Assembly: GCA_001898165.1 (NCBI GenBank)
Contig: MKTD01000018.1
Span: forward strand, 1 to 64,000
Source of the DNA: Bacteroidia bacterium 43-41
GTDB taxonomy: Bacteria > Bacteroidota > Bacteroidia > Bacteroidales > Dysgonomonadaceae
Direction: 5' to 3'
Length of the DNA stretch: 64,000 bases
Shown in pieces: positions 25,819 to 34,723 of this stretch; the stretch's first letter is position 1; each line of letters begins with the position of its first letter. Both the position numbers and the translations under genes were made by a program. The notes beneath the pieces were generated by a model. It saw only the letters and a program-made list of their open reading frames with translations, did no database searches and was not told the DNA's origin.

Positions 25819-27612
25819 TTACATCCTTTCCGGCACCTCAATTCCAAATAGCGCCATTCCTTTTTTTACGGTTAAGGCAATGTTTTTCGAAAGCAACAGG
25901 CGGAACGCACGCAAGGCTTCGTCCTTTTCGCGCAGTATTGGAAAATCGTGATAAAACTGGTTGAATTCTTTGACCAGATCGTACACGTAATTCCCGATAA
26001 GCGAAACGTTGTATTCGCTACCCGCTTGTTTAACGATATCCGGAAATTCGGCAAGCACCTGCACCAATCCTTCTTCTTTTTCAGAAAGGATAATGTTGGG
26101 ATCCAGCGATTCGGGAACCGGGATCCCCTGTTCTTCAGCTTTTCGCAAAACCGATTTAATGCGGGCGTGGGTGTATTGAATAAATGGGCCGGTGTTCCCG
26201 TTAAAATCGATGGATTCTTTCGGATTGAAGGTCATGTTTTTTTTCGGATCTACTTTCAGGATGAAATATTTTAACGCACCCATTCCAATCATAGTTATGA
26301 CATTATCAGCTTCCTCAGGCGTTACATCGTCCAGCTTTCCCAGTTCTTCCGATGTTTCGCGTGCGGTCTGGATCATCTCTTCCATCAAATCATCGGCATC
26401 CACTACTGTTCCTTCGCGCGATTTCATCTTCCCTTCGGGTAATTCCACCATTCCGTACGAAAAATGTATCAATCCCTTTCCGAACTCAAATCCCAGTTTG
26501 TCGAGCAAGATGGAAAGCACTTGAAAATGGTAGTTTTGTTCGTTGCCAACCACGTAAATCATCGTGTCGATGGGATAGTCATCGAACCGGAGTTTCGCAG
26601 TGCCGATATCTTGCGTCATATACACCGAAGTTCCGTCGGAACGGAGAAGGATTTTTTCGTCGAGCCCTTCTTTTGTCAGGTCGGCCCAAACCGAACCGTC
26701 TTCGCGTTGCTGGAAAATACCGCTTTTCAACCCGCGCAGGACTTCGTCTTTTCCCGCCAGGTAGGTTTGCGACTCGTAATAAACCTTGTCGAATGAGACG
26801 CCCAGCTTTTTGTACGTCTCGTCGAAACCCGCATACACCCAGCTGTTCATCATTTTCCACAAATTGACGGTCTCTTCGTCGCCGGCTTCCCACCGACGCA
26901 GCATTTCGCGGGCTTCTTCCATCAAAATCGATTGCACCTCTGCCTGTTCTTTTGATAGGCCTGTAGCCTGCAATCCGGCTAGTTCGGCTTTGTATTTCTT
27001 ATCGAAAAGCACATAATATTCGCCGATGAGGTGATCGCCTTTTTTCCCCGATGACGCGGGCGTTTCCCCATTTCCCCATCTCTGCCATGCGAGCATCGAT
27101 TTACAGATGTGAATGCCCCTGTCGTTCACGATGTTGGTTTTCACCACCCGTTTGCCGTTGGCTTTCAGTACTTCGCTCAGCGAGTGTCCAAGCAGGTTGT
27201 TGCGGACGTGCCCGAGATGAAGCGGTTTGTTGGTGTTTGGCGAGGAATATTCCACCATAAACAGGGGGGCATCGTCGGTTGCTTCCACAAAACCGAAATT
27301 TCCATCCTTGTTTATATTCACAAGGGTTTGGATCCATTCGCTCGAAGAGATAGTGAGGTTCAGGAAGCCCTTTATCACGTTGAACTCTGCAATTGTGGGC
27401 GATTTTCCGGCTAAATATTCGCCGATTTCCTGTGCCGTTTGTTCCGGATTTTTCTTCGATATCCTCAATAATGGAAACGTTACCAGCGTATAATGCCCTT
27501 TAAACTCTTTCTTGGTTTTCTGAAGTGTGATTTGCGATGCATCCACATTGGTGTTGTACAAATCTTTTATCGCACCGATAATGGCGGTTTGAAGTATATT
27601 TTCGATGTTCAT
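25819..27612 (-). CDS. argS: Arginyl-tRNA synthetase
   Basis: 597 residues from the ATG at 27612; upstream in-frame codons overlap the -7 box at 27637-27644 and are rejected. It charges tRNA-Arg in the cytosol. Class I motifs: HIGH-type PLHLGHVRNNLLG (about 122-134), and the KMSK-type loop in GKMKSREGTVVDADDLM, where KMSK is replaced by KMKS as in many ArgRS. The N-terminal Arg-specific domain (Add1) and the C-terminal DALR anticodon-binding domain (about 470-597, from FIQYTHARIKSVLRKAEE) are both present. Ends 16 bp before the PagL-like gene. Confidence 0.97.
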   Translation of the reverse strand: MNIENILQTAIIGAIKDLYNTNVDASQITLQKTKKEFKGHYTLVTFPLLRISKKNPEQTAQEIGEYLAGKSPTIAEFNVIKGFLNLTISSSEWIQTLVNINKDGNFGFVEATDDAPLFMVEYSSPNTNKPLHLGHVRNNLLGHSLSEVLKANGKRVVKTNIVNDRGIHICKSMLAWQRWGNGETPASSGKKGDHLIGEYYVLFDKKYKAELAGLQATGLSKEQAEVQSILMEEAREMLRRWEAGDEETVNLWKMMNSWVYAGFDETYKKLGVSFDKVYYESQTYLAGKDEVLRGLKSGIFQQREDGSVWADLTKEGLDEKILLRSDGTSVYMTQDIGTAKLRFDDYPIDTMIYVVGNEQNYHFQVLSILLDKLGFEFGKGLIHFSYGMVELPEGKMKSREGTVVDADDLMEEMIQTARETSEELGKLDDVTPEEADNVITMIGMGALKYFILKVDPKKNMTFNPKESIDFNGNTGPFIQYTHARIKSVLRKAEEQGIPVPESLDPNIILSEKEEGLVQVLAEFPDIVKQAGSEYNVSLIGNYVYDLVKEFNQFYHDFPILREKDEALRAFRLLLSKNIALTVKKGMALFGIEVPERM

Positions 27613-27636
27613 AACGTGAATTTGCGATTGAGAGTG

Positions 27637-27644
27637 CAAAGATA
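27637..27644 (-). promoter_or_regulatory. -7 box for argS
   Basis: TATCTTTG on the minus strand (complement of 27637-27644), 24 bp upstream of the argS ATG at 27612. It settles the choice of the internal ATG over the longer frame. Confidence 0.65.
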
Positions 27645-27659
27645 GAAAGAATGTGCGAT

Positions 27660-27995
27660 TTACGAAGTACGATTTAAGGGGCTATTCAACAACTCAACGT
27701 TAAAGTTCACTTTAGTCCTTAACGCACCAAAAACTTTTAGAATAGTTTCCATTGTAACATTGCTGGTGTGATTTTCAAGTTTTGAAATTTGTGCACGTTG
27801 AACACCAATTAATTTACCCAATTCAGTTTGTGTTAAATTTCTTTCCAGGCGAATTTTACGTATCAATTCACCCAGTATCTCAAGTTGTAACTCTTGTTCG
27901 TACCGAATTCTTTTTTCTGTACCGATCTGACCAATGAATTCATCTTTTATCTGGTCGAATGTGTACATTTTTAATTCTTTATTTTTTGTTGTCAT
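27660..27995 (-). CDS. XRE-family antitoxin of a type II toxin-antitoxin pair
   Basis: About 111 residues from the ATG at 27995; an ATG at 27968 (MYTFDQIKDEF) is also possible. The C-terminal half is a helix-turn-helix of the Cro/cI (XRE) class: IRLERNLTQTELGKLIGVQRAQISKLE, quoted here as LTQTELGKLIGVQRAQIS, with MYTFDQIKDEFIGQIGT as a toxin-binding N-terminus. It should neutralise the RelE/HigB-like toxin encoded just upstream and repress their shared promoter. The two reading frames overlap by about 17 bp, so they are coupled. Toxin-first order is typical of HigBA-type modules. Base composition is visibly more AT-rich than argS and the oxidase on either side, suggesting acquisition. Confidence 0.85.
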   Translation of the reverse strand: MTTKNKELKMYTFDQIKDEFIGQIGTEKRIRYEQELQLEILGELIRKIRLERNLTQTELGKLIGVQRAQISKLENHTSNVTMETILKVFGALRTKVNFNVELLNSPLNRTS

Positions 27996-28335
27996 TTTTC
28001 TTCTTTTTAAGTTCAAAGTATCTTAAACGTATTTGCTCTGCTTTGTCGATTTCTCTTTTGGGAGTTTTATCTGTTTTTTTTATGATTCCGTGTGTTGCTA
28101 AAACCAGAGTTTCCTGTTCCTCATCTCTATCCCAAAAAGCAAAAATTCGAAAGTGTGTTTTATTAAATAACGTTCTAAATTCCCAAATTTCGTCCCTTAA
28201 TTTTTTGAATAATTCTTTGTCTGTTTTAATCTTAGCTTTATCAATGTTGAAGATTATTTTGTCACGGCTTTTTTCGTCTAAATTCAACAAAAAATCCCTT
28301 GCTTCTTCCAAAAAAATAACATCAAATCTTAACAT
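27979..28335 (-). CDS. RelE/HigB-like type II toxin
   Basis: About 118 residues from the ATG at 28335 (MLRFDVIFLEEARDFLLNL). An ATG at 28356 is 1 nt after the -7 box and would lie at or before the RNA start, so it is rejected. The ParE/RelE-superfamily fold is suggested by KLRDEIWEFRTLFNKTHFRIFAFWDRDEE, where WEFRTLF and FRIFAFWD are the phage-Gp49/HigB-type core, and by LVLATHGIIKKTDKTPKREIDKAEQI at the C-terminus. Members cleave mRNA on the ribosome; the exact target here is unknown. Paired with the XRE antitoxin by overlap. Confidence 0.85.
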   Translation of the reverse strand: MLRFDVIFLEEARDFLLNLDEKSRDKIIFNIDKAKIKTDKELFKKLRDEIWEFRTLFNKTHFRIFAFWDRDEEQETLVLATHGIIKKTDKTPKREIDKAEQIRLRYFELKKKKNDNKK

Positions 28336-28357
28336 TACAGAACCACTTGTTTCCATA

Positions 28358-28365
28358 CAAAGATA
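28358..28365 (-). promoter_or_regulatory. -7 box of the toxin-antitoxin operon
   Basis: TATCTTTG on the minus strand, 22 bp upstream of the preferred toxin ATG (28335). The XRE antitoxin would be expected to bind around here. Confidence 0.6.
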
Positions 28366-28404
28366 CAAAATAGATCAATATAAAAGTGTTTTTCTATGCG
28401 AAAT

Positions 28405-31197
28405 CTATCTCCCCTCCGCAGCCCGATCCACCAAATAGACCAGCGATTTATACGCCACGCCGCTGTTTATCGACAAACCGATTTCGCAGGTGCGGCTGTT
28501 GGAGAAACCTTCGGTTGCATCGCCGATGCCGTGTTTAAGTGGCGCAAGCGCCGAATTGTTCAGTTCGGGATAGAAAAATCCGCGGTCGCCTGCCCATCCG
28601 CAGCAATAGACATCATCGGGGACGATTACTTTTTCGGCGCAAAGCTCAGCGACGGTTTTCAACTTTTCTTCGAGGTGCATTTTTGTAGAGCTGCACGTGG
28701 TGTGAATGGCGATGGAGATGGGCTGTTTCTCAAAGGTCAGTTTATCTAACAGAAAATCGTGAATGAACTCCACCTGGTCGTACAATTTCAGCCGTGGGTC
28801 GAGCGTCTCACGCATGTGCAGCAGACAGGGGCTCATATCGCAGACGACAGGTAGTTCTCCGTTCCGGCTCGCTTCCAGCAACGCATCGTTCAACTCCGAT
28901 TCCTTTTTTTTCGCCTGTTTTCGGAATCCCTTGCTGCTAAAAGCCATCCCGCAGCAGAGGCTCTCTTTCCCTTCGGGAATAATAACGGTATAGCCGGCTT
29001 TTTGCAGTACGGATAACATTTTTGCAGGTGTATCTCCTGCTTCGTTTTGTGCCGGAACGGTACCCATTGTCCGGGTGATGCACGATGGGAAATAAACCAC
29101 CAGCGGCGACCCGGAAGAGGCAGAAGAGGCGGAAGGGTCGGCAGGAAAAATATCCTGTTTTATTTTCGCCGCTCCCGATGGGGTATATCTCGTCCACAGC
29201 GGAAACAGGCCGTCGCCCACTTTAAATAATCCACGTGCGATATTTTCCATCCGGTTGTATCCGATGATCCGTGCAACCGTATGCGGGACTTTCAAGAGCT
29301 GGCGCACTGTGGAAGACACTTTATCCATATTTGCGGCAATGCTGCCGGCGATAAAGTTGCCCCATTTCCCAACGTTTTCCCACCGTAGTTCTTTGACGAG
29401 TGTTCCCGTATCAATTCCAACCGGGCAGGCGATACCGCACAGGCCGTCTGTGGCACAGGTCTCGTCCAACGAATAAGAGATGGGTTTTGGCTTTAAATAC
29501 CGATAAGCCACAATCCGTTGGCGCGGTGTCATCGTCAGGTTTTTAGAGGGGCAGGTTACTTCACAAAATCCGCATTCGATGCATTTATCGATAATGGGAT
29601 TGGCAGACGGGATATTTTTCAGGTTTTTGATGAAAACATCTTTATCGTCATTGATGATCACACCGGGATTCAGGATACGTTGAGGGTCGAAAGCCGATTT
29701 TATCCGCTTCATCAGGCCATAAATTTCCGTACCCCACTCCTTTTCCACGAAAGGCGCCATGTTTCGTCCCGTTCCGTGTTCTGCTTTCAGGCTTCCGTGA
29801 TGCTTCAGAGCGACTAAACTGCACAATTCGTGCATAAATTGAGCGTATTTTTGGATGCCTTCGGGTGAATTTATATCGGGAAAAACGGTGAAATGTACAT
29901 TCCCATCCAATAAATGTCCCCACATCACGGCATCGGCGTAACCGGTCCGCACCAGCAAGTCGCGCACATCGGTAAGTGCATCGCCCAGAACCTCCGCTTC
30001 AAAAGCGATATCCTCTATTACGCATGCCGTATTTCGCGGCCGTGCTGCCGCAGCCGATGTAAACAAGCCGTTCCGGACGTTCCAGTAAAGGTTGTAAAGG
30101 CTGTTGTCGGTTGTAAACCGTATCGGGAAAAGGGTTTCGATGTGGGCAAGCTTCTCTTCTATTTCCCGTATTTGAGCGGACAACGTTTCGTGGTCGTCGG
30201 CTGACGTGTCGATAAGCAGTGCCGAAGCGTTTTCGGGAAGAAGCTTGAGCTCTACCGGCATTCCGGCTTGCTCTTCCACGGCTCGGAGGGCGTTCCTGTC
30301 CATCAGCTCTGCCGCGCTTACGGAACAACTTCGCAACGGGAGAATAGCCTGGCACACATCGCGAAGGTTTGGAAAATAAATCATTGCCGTGGCTTTCAGC
30401 CGGGCATCGTGAACCGTTTCGAAGGTTGCTTGCGAAATAAAACCAAGCGTTCCTTCCGATCCGATCATCAGGTGTTGCAGGATATCGACAGGGTCGGAGA
30501 AATCAATCAATGAATTTACGCCGTAACCGCAGGTGTTCTTTAAGTTGAATTTTGTTGATATACGGTTTTTGATCTCTTTGTTTTCGGTTGCTTCCAGGTG
30601 AAGCGCGTTTATTTTTTCGATGAATTCCGGATGGGTTTCCATGAATTGTTTACGGCTTTCGTTATCCGATGTGTCTAACAGAGTGCCATCGGCAAAAATG
30701 ATCCGCATCGATTTCACCGTGTTGTAGCTGTTGTATTTTATGCCGTAGCTCGATCCGCTGGCATTGTTTGCCAGGATACCGCCTATTTTCGCCGAATTTA
30801 TCGATGCCGGTTTGGGCCCAAGTTTCCTGCGGTAGCGCTGTAACATCCGGTTGGCTGCCGTTCCGGTAAGCCCCACGCCGAAGGTAGCCGTTTTTCCGTT
30901 TTCCGTTATCGCTGAAAATTCGAATCCCTGCCCGATTTCCATCAGGATGGAGTCGGAAATGGTTTGTCCACTCAGGCTTGTGCCTGCTGCCTTGAACGTT
31001 ACGGAAATATTTTCCCTGTTGCAGAATTGCAACAACCTTATTACTTCTTCTTCCGAATTGACTTTGACTACCGCTTTGGGGATGAGCCGATACAATCCGG
31101 CGTCGGTACCTTTAACCAAACACGAAAATTCGTCGGTAAAAACCTGCTCTTTCGGGAAAAGTCTTGCGAGCTGTGTATGCAGTTTGGAGTTATTCAT
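28405..31197 (-). CDS. FAD-binding and 4Fe-4S oxidase (GlcD-GlcF/D-lactate dehydrogenase type fusion)
   Basis: 930 residues. N-terminal FAD_binding_4 domain (about 35-210, VTFKAAGTSLSGQTIS, AKIGGILANNASGSSYG), FAD-linked oxidase C-terminal domain (about 230-500, GHLLDGNVHFTVFPD, AEHGTGRNMAPFVE), then a ferredoxin-like pair CIECGFCEVTCP and CATDGLCGIACPVGID, and a CCG-domain tail with CCGMAFSSKG and YCCGWAGDRGF. It is a GlcD/GlcF-like fusion that oxidises a 2-hydroxyacid such as D-lactate or glycolate and passes electrons through Fe-S clusters to an unknown acceptor, probably quinone. The exact substrate cannot be told. A near-consensus -7 element (TATCTTTA) lies 13 bp upstream of the ATG. Confidence 0.9.
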   Translation of the reverse strand: MNNSKLHTQLARLFPKEQVFTDEFSCLVKGTDAGLYRLIPKAVVKVNSEEEVIRLLQFCNRENISVTFKAAGTSLSGQTISDSILMEIGQGFEFSAITENGKTATFGVGLTGTAANRMLQRYRRKLGPKPASINSAKIGGILANNASGSSYGIKYNSYNTVKSMRIIFADGTLLDTSDNESRKQFMETHPEFIEKINALHLEATENKEIKNRISTKFNLKNTCGYGVNSLIDFSDPVDILQHLMIGSEGTLGFISQATFETVHDARLKATAMIYFPNLRDVCQAILPLRSCSVSAAELMDRNALRAVEEQAGMPVELKLLPENASALLIDTSADDHETLSAQIREIEEKLAHIETLFPIRFTTDNSLYNLYWNVRNGLFTSAAAARPRNTACVIEDIAFEAEVLGDALTDVRDLLVRTGYADAVMWGHLLDGNVHFTVFPDINSPEGIQKYAQFMHELCSLVALKHHGSLKAEHGTGRNMAPFVEKEWGTEIYGLMKRIKSAFDPQRILNPGVIINDDKDVFIKNLKNIPSANPIIDKCIECGFCEVTCPSKNLTMTPRQRIVAYRYLKPKPISYSLDETCATDGLCGIACPVGIDTGTLVKELRWENVGKWGNFIAGSIAANMDKVSSTVRQLLKVPHTVARIIGYNRMENIARGLFKVGDGLFPLWTRYTPSGAAKIKQDIFPADPSASSASSGSPLVVYFPSCITRTMGTVPAQNEAGDTPAKMLSVLQKAGYTVIIPEGKESLCCGMAFSSKGFRKQAKKKESELNDALLEASRNGELPVVCDMSPCLLHMRETLDPRLKLYDQVEFIHDFLLDKLTFEKQPISIAIHTTCSSTKMHLEEKLKTVAELCAEKVIVPDDVYCCGWAGDRGFFYPELNNSALAPLKHGIGDATEGFSNSRTCEIGLSINSGVAYKSLVYLVDRAAEGR

Positions 31198-31237
31198 TTA
31201 TTTTTTTGGGTAAAGATAGCGGATAAAAATAAAACCT

Positions 31238-31267
31238 GAAAAAAAAGCCGTCGTAAAAGGCGGCTTT
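31238..31267 (-). terminator. Intrinsic terminator of the winged-helix gene
   Basis: AAAGCCG (31244-31250) pairs with CGGCTTT (31261-31267). Read on the minus strand the stem is followed by at least eight T (complement of 31238-31246), ending the transcript from 31294. Confidence 0.8.
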
Positions 31268-31293
31268 AATTTAAACAGTCTCTTAATTGATTA

Positions 31294-31491
31294 TTACACC
31301 AACGAAACAACCAATTCCTTTTCTTTTTCAACAAGGGTTATTTTCCCTTCCCTGGCCAACCAGCCAAGAGCAGCATAGAGGTCTTTGTCTGTCAATTTTG
31401 AAGACTTTTTCAGATCTTTTACGTTTTGGGAACCGGCTTCGTCCAACAGTGTCCAAACTTTACCGGCATTGGTTCCAATTTTCTCTATCAT
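31294..31491 (-). CDS. Small winged-helix protein (DUF2582 type)
   Basis: 65 residues, full length for this family. The sequence is one winged helix: AGKVWTLLDEAGSQNVKDLKKSSKLTDKDLYAALGWLAREGKI, in short KVWTLLDEAG..LTDKDLYAALGWLAREGK. The family is common in Bacteroidota and archaea; function unknown, probably nucleic acid binding. It has its own -7 box (31528-31535) and terminator (31238-31267), so it is a single-gene unit between coaE and the oxidase. Confidence 0.85.
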   Translation of the reverse strand: MIEKIGTNAGKVWTLLDEAGSQNVKDLKKSSKLTDKDLYAALGWLAREGKITLVEKEKELVVSLV

Positions 31492-31527
31492 TTCTCTAAT
31501 TTTAAATTAATAACCTAAATAAGGTCA

Positions 31528-31535
31528 CAAAAGTA
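31528..31535 (-). promoter_or_regulatory. -7 box for the winged-helix gene
   Basis: TACTTTTG on the minus strand (complement of 31528-31535), 36 bp upstream of the ATG at 31491. Confidence 0.5.
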
Positions 31536-31636
31536 GTGAAATTATTTTTAACGTCTTTTATTAATATTGTAAAAATCCTTAATTAAGTTATTGATTAGTA
31601 CGCTTTTCTATGGGTTAATCTGCTTGTAATCCTGTG

Positions 31637-32224
31637 TCAGTAAGGGTTTGAAACAACTTGCAAGATTTTGTCAACCTGTTCCAGCAGAGAATGTTGCCCG
31701 TCGTTTTCAATGATAAAATCGGCTAATTCTGCTTTCTCTTTGTCGCTCATTTGGCTGTTGGCGCGTGCCGTAATTTGTTCTTTGGTTAAATTGCCTCTTT
31801 TTACGGCCCGTTCGATGCGCACCTCCAGAGGAGCCAGGACGATAATGGTCTTATCCAGTACCGATTGAAATCCGGCTTCGAACAATACCGCCGCGTCCAG
31901 GGCAATAACAGGATGATGTTTTCGCTGTTCCGCCCATTCCATGAAATGTTTTGCAAGTTCGGGATGAATAATGGAGTTTGCCGTGCGAAGGTTTTCTTCG
32001 TTGTTGAAGATAAGGTGCGCCAGTTTTTCCCGGTCGAGCCTGTTGTTCCGGTAAAGGTCCTGTCCGAAGCTTTGGGTAAGTTTCTTACGGATTACGGGAG
32101 AGGTGTCGTTCAGGTTTTTAGCTTCCAGGTCGGCATCATAAACGGGGATATCGTGAAGGCGAAGCACATCGCACACGACCGATTTTCCGCTTCCGATTCC
32201 GCCCGTAACACCTAATTTTATCAT
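31637..32224 (-). CDS. coaE: Dephospho-CoA kinase
   Basis: 195 residues. P-loop GGIGSGKS (about 8-15), then HDIPVYDADLEAK and the lid/substrate segment ALDAAVLFEAGFQSVLDKTIIVLAP, quoted in part as DAAVLFEAGF. It phosphorylates the 3'-OH of dephospho-CoA, the last step of CoA synthesis. It is the fourth gene of nusB-yajC-ybbR-coaE, 2 bp after the ybbR stop. coaD, the preceding step of the pathway, is also in this window (37774), in a separate operon. Confidence 0.95.
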   Translation of the reverse strand: MIKLGVTGGIGSGKSVVCDVLRLHDIPVYDADLEAKNLNDTSPVIRKKLTQSFGQDLYRNNRLDREKLAHLIFNNEENLRTANSIIHPELAKHFMEWAEQRKHHPVIALDAAVLFEAGFQSVLDKTIIVLAPLEVRIERAVKRGNLTKEQITARANSQMSDKEKAELADFIIENDGQHSLLEQVDKILQVVSNPY

Positions 32225-32226
32225 CG

Positions 32227-33210
32227 TTATTTGCTTTCTAAAAGAAACTCTATCGAAGATGGCGATAGCTTGACGTTGCGTATGGCCGGAGGGCTTTTTG
32301 ATAATTCCAGATCGACACGGCCATTCTCGTTTTTAAAGAATTTTTTGTAATCCAGTTCAACCTCGAAATCTTCGGGAGCAATTTTTTTGTATTCTTCCAA
32401 CGTTACCGAAAAGGAGACTTCGGTTTGTGAAGGGAAGAATTTCACGTCGATATTTCCGGGAAGATTTCTTGCCGTGACAGGGACTTCAAATTTTCTTTCG
32501 GTATATTCCAGAACAGGGATGTATATTTCCACCTCTTCGGGTACGAATTTAACTCCGTTCACAGGCATTATTTTTACCTTGAGTTGCGATGTGGCCTTCA
32601 GGTTGTTGAACAGGGTGTACTCGGTTACAGCCGATGAGATTTCCGATAACCGGCTTTGGGCCCCGTAAGCCATTACGGTCGCCGGCAGAAAAGTAGCGCT
32701 GTCGGCCACTAAATTACTGCGGCTGGTGGATATGACCCCGTCAAAAACTACTTTCAGTTCTTTCTTTTGAAGCCTGGAAGTGGCCAGCGATATGTTTATG
32801 GGGTAATACGCTTTGAGGTTGGTGCTTTGCGATAATTTTGCCCGGATCAGTTGCATCAGCTCAGTGCCTTGCAGGTTATTGATCCGCTCTGCCTTGTATT
32901 TAGCCACGTCAATTTCAACAGAATCGTTCAGTGTGAAGGTGTATCGGAATATTTCCGCACCTTTGTCGGCGACACGTATCTCAATATCATTGGGCAATGA
33001 GGCGTCGAAAACCACATCATCAGGGATGTTTGTGTATTTCAGCGGTATTTTGTAAGTGGCCTCAATATCGCGCCGGAAAAACAACATCAACCAAAAAATA
33101 AAAGCCAGTATGAAGAATCCGAAAAAAATAAAGATATTCTTCCAGTTTAATCTGGAAAAGAAGGATTTTATCTTCGGAATCCATTTATCCTTGGTTGATG
33201 TCAAATCCAT
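32227..33210 (-). CDS. ybbR: YbbR-like domain membrane protein
   Basis: 327 residues. One N-terminal membrane helix (NIFIFFGFFILAFIFWLMLF, about 25-44) and a periplasmic part with at least two YbbR-like beta domains (for example PDDVVFDASLPNDIEIRVADKG and ARNLPGNIDVKFFPSQTEVSF). In Firmicutes YbbR (CdaR) regulates a diadenylate cyclase, but no cdaA is adjacent here, so the role is open. It lies in the nusB-yajC-ybbR-coaE operon, an arrangement widespread in Bacteroidota. Confidence 0.85.
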   Translation of the reverse strand: MDLTSTKDKWIPKIKSFFSRLNWKNIFIFFGFFILAFIFWLMLFFRRDIEATYKIPLKYTNIPDDVVFDASLPNDIEIRVADKGAEIFRYTFTLNDSVEIDVAKYKAERINNLQGTELMQLIRAKLSQSTNLKAYYPINISLATSRLQKKELKVVFDGVISTSRSNLVADSATFLPATVMAYGAQSRLSEISSAVTEYTLFNNLKATSQLKVKIMPVNGVKFVPEEVEIYIPVLEYTERKFEVPVTARNLPGNIDVKFFPSQTEVSFSVTLEEYKKIAPEDFEVELDYKKFFKNENGRVDLELSKSPPAIRNVKLSPSSIEFLLESK

Positions 33211-33228
33211 GATTGAATAAACTTTTTC

Positions 33229-33537
33229 TTAAGTTGTAGGCACGTCGGACGAAGATGCAAAAACCGATGTTTTCTCGAATTTCAATTTAACGCCATCGGC
33301 CACTTCTACTAAAACCCAGGTATCGCCTATTTCTTTTATGCGTCCGTGAATACCGCCGGAGGTAACCACCTTGTCGCCAACTTTCATTGCTTCGCGAGCC
33401 TTCTGCACTTCTTTTTGTTTTTTCTGTTGCGGGCGGATCATGAAAAAATAAAATACGGCAATGATGGCTACCATCATCAACAGCGATGTCCCCATTCCTC
33501 CACCTGCGCCTGAAGCTGCTTGTAATAAAATATCCAT
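33229..33537 (-). CDS. yajC: Preprotein translocase subunit YajC
   Basis: 102 residues with a single membrane helix (GTSLLMMVAIIAVFYFFMIR, about 17-36) followed by the YajC signature RPQQKKQKEVQKARE and the small beta domain GDKVVTSGGIHGRIKEI. YajC is the accessory subunit of SecDF-YajC in the inner membrane. The Bacteroidota placement downstream of nusB supports the call. Confidence 0.95.
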   Translation of the reverse strand: MDILLQAASGAGGGMGTSLLMMVAIIAVFYFFMIRPQQKKQKEVQKAREAMKVGDKVVTSGGIHGRIKEIGDTWVLVEVADGVKLKFEKTSVFASSSDVPTT

Positions 33538-33565
33538 AAGAATAATGTTTTAAAAGTGTTTGAAA

Positions 33566-34492
33566 TTAATTTTTAAAAATAATATTATTTTTTCTAAGTT
33601 CGGCAACAATTGCGTCCAGAATTCCGTTGACAAATGTGCCGCTCTTGGGTGTGCTGTAGGATTTTGCAATTTCGATATATTCATTGAGCGATACGTTGGT
33701 AGGGATTGTCTCAAATGTATGTATCTCTGCCAAAGCAATTTGCATGATGATCATATCCATAAAGGCGATGCGGTCGAAATCCCATTTTTCGCTATGATGC
33801 TCAATGAGTTGGCGATATTTCTGTTCGTTTAAGATGGTATCGTGAAGCAATTTCAATGCGAACCGGCGGTCTTCGTCGTCTTTAAACATCGGAAGCAGGC
33901 GTTGATTTTCCCCTGTCTCCTCCGAAAATTGCCTGATGGATTTCATTACGAAAGTTTGAACAATTTCAATATCATCGTTCCAGAAAATACTCTCATCTTC
34001 CAGTATTTCATCCAGTTTTTCGTTGTTGTAAATGAACTGCTTGAAGATTTTTCGCCAAAACTCCCTGTCGTCGTTGTAATTGGCCTTTGTGTCGTTGCAA
34101 TATTCCGCATAAGTATCGGATGCAAGGATCTCGTCGAGCAGGTTTTTCACAAACGCATCGTGTTCCCTCCACGACATTGGGCGCTCGTTCAGGTATTTGT
34201 TGAACTGATGGTTTTGCGAAAGTTGCCGGATGAACTTGTTTTCGATTAACCTGACATTGGGGTTTAAATCTTCATCCGAAGGGAGATACTTGTTCCGTTT
34301 TGCTTCAATGCGTGCGTCGTAAACTTTTGTCAGCTCAACCATCAACAAAAGGAGATAATAATAAAGATCGTAAGATTTTTGTAATCCGAACAGGAGTTCT
34401 TTCTCTGCCGTACGTAAATCTTTATTCGTATTCTGATACCAGGCGTAAACTATCTGCACTATTCTGGTACGAATTAAAATTCGATTAATCAT
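33566..34492 (-). CDS. nusB: Transcription antitermination factor NusB
   Basis: 308 residues, about twice the size of E. coli NusB. The C-terminal about 135 residues carry the NusB fold (KLLHDTILNEQKYRQLIEHH, RIAFMDMIIMQIALAEI, ETIPTNVSLNEYIEIAKSYS, KSGTFVNGILDAIV). The N-terminus starts MINRILIRTRIVQIVYAW, also NusB-like, and a long helical insert separates them, as usual in Bacteroidales. NusB with NusE and boxA RNA acts in antitermination at rRNA operons. First gene of the nusB-yajC-ybbR-coaE operon. Confidence 0.92.
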   Translation of the reverse strand: MINRILIRTRIVQIVYAWYQNTNKDLRTAEKELLFGLQKSYDLYYYLLLLMVELTKVYDARIEAKRNKYLPSDEDLNPNVRLIENKFIRQLSQNHQFNKYLNERPMSWREHDAFVKNLLDEILASDTYAEYCNDTKANYNDDREFWRKIFKQFIYNNEKLDEILEDESIFWNDDIEIVQTFVMKSIRQFSEETGENQRLLPMFKDDEDRRFALKLLHDTILNEQKYRQLIEHHSEKWDFDRIAFMDMIIMQIALAEIHTFETIPTNVSLNEYIEIAKSYSTPKSGTFVNGILDAIVAELRKNNIIFKN

Positions 34493-34517
34493 TTTTTAAA
34501 TGAGCATTTTAAGAATG

Positions 34518-34525
34518 CAAAATTA
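34518..34525 (-). promoter_or_regulatory. -7 box for the nusB operon
   Basis: TAATTTTG on the minus strand (complement of 34518-34525), 25 bp upstream of the nusB ATG. Confidence 0.6.
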
Positions 34526-34669
34526 GCTATTTTTTTGGATATGCAAGTAAAATGGTTTTGAAAACTGTTTTGGATTAAGAAAAGTGACTTGATTACAAAC
34601 AGATATGAACAGGCTGTGTAAGATTTTATTTTTTCTGAAATGATGTTTCAAACATTCTCTAAAATTCAT

Positions 34670-34677
34670 TATCTTTG
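34670..34677 (+). promoter_or_regulatory. -7 box for the GNAT-like gene
   Basis: TATCTTTG at 34670-34677. It lies inside the longer reading frame from 34640 and so excludes that start in favour of the ATG at 34724. Confidence 0.65.
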
Positions 34678-34723
34678 CCGTTCACAGAGTTTTGTGAAAA
34701 CTAAACCGTCAATTATAAAGAGT

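Noticed and set aside
25803-25847. N-terminal extension of the PagL-like protein
   Set aside because: It overlaps argS and would put 15 charged residues before the signal peptide; the ATG at 25802 fits a signal peptide start.
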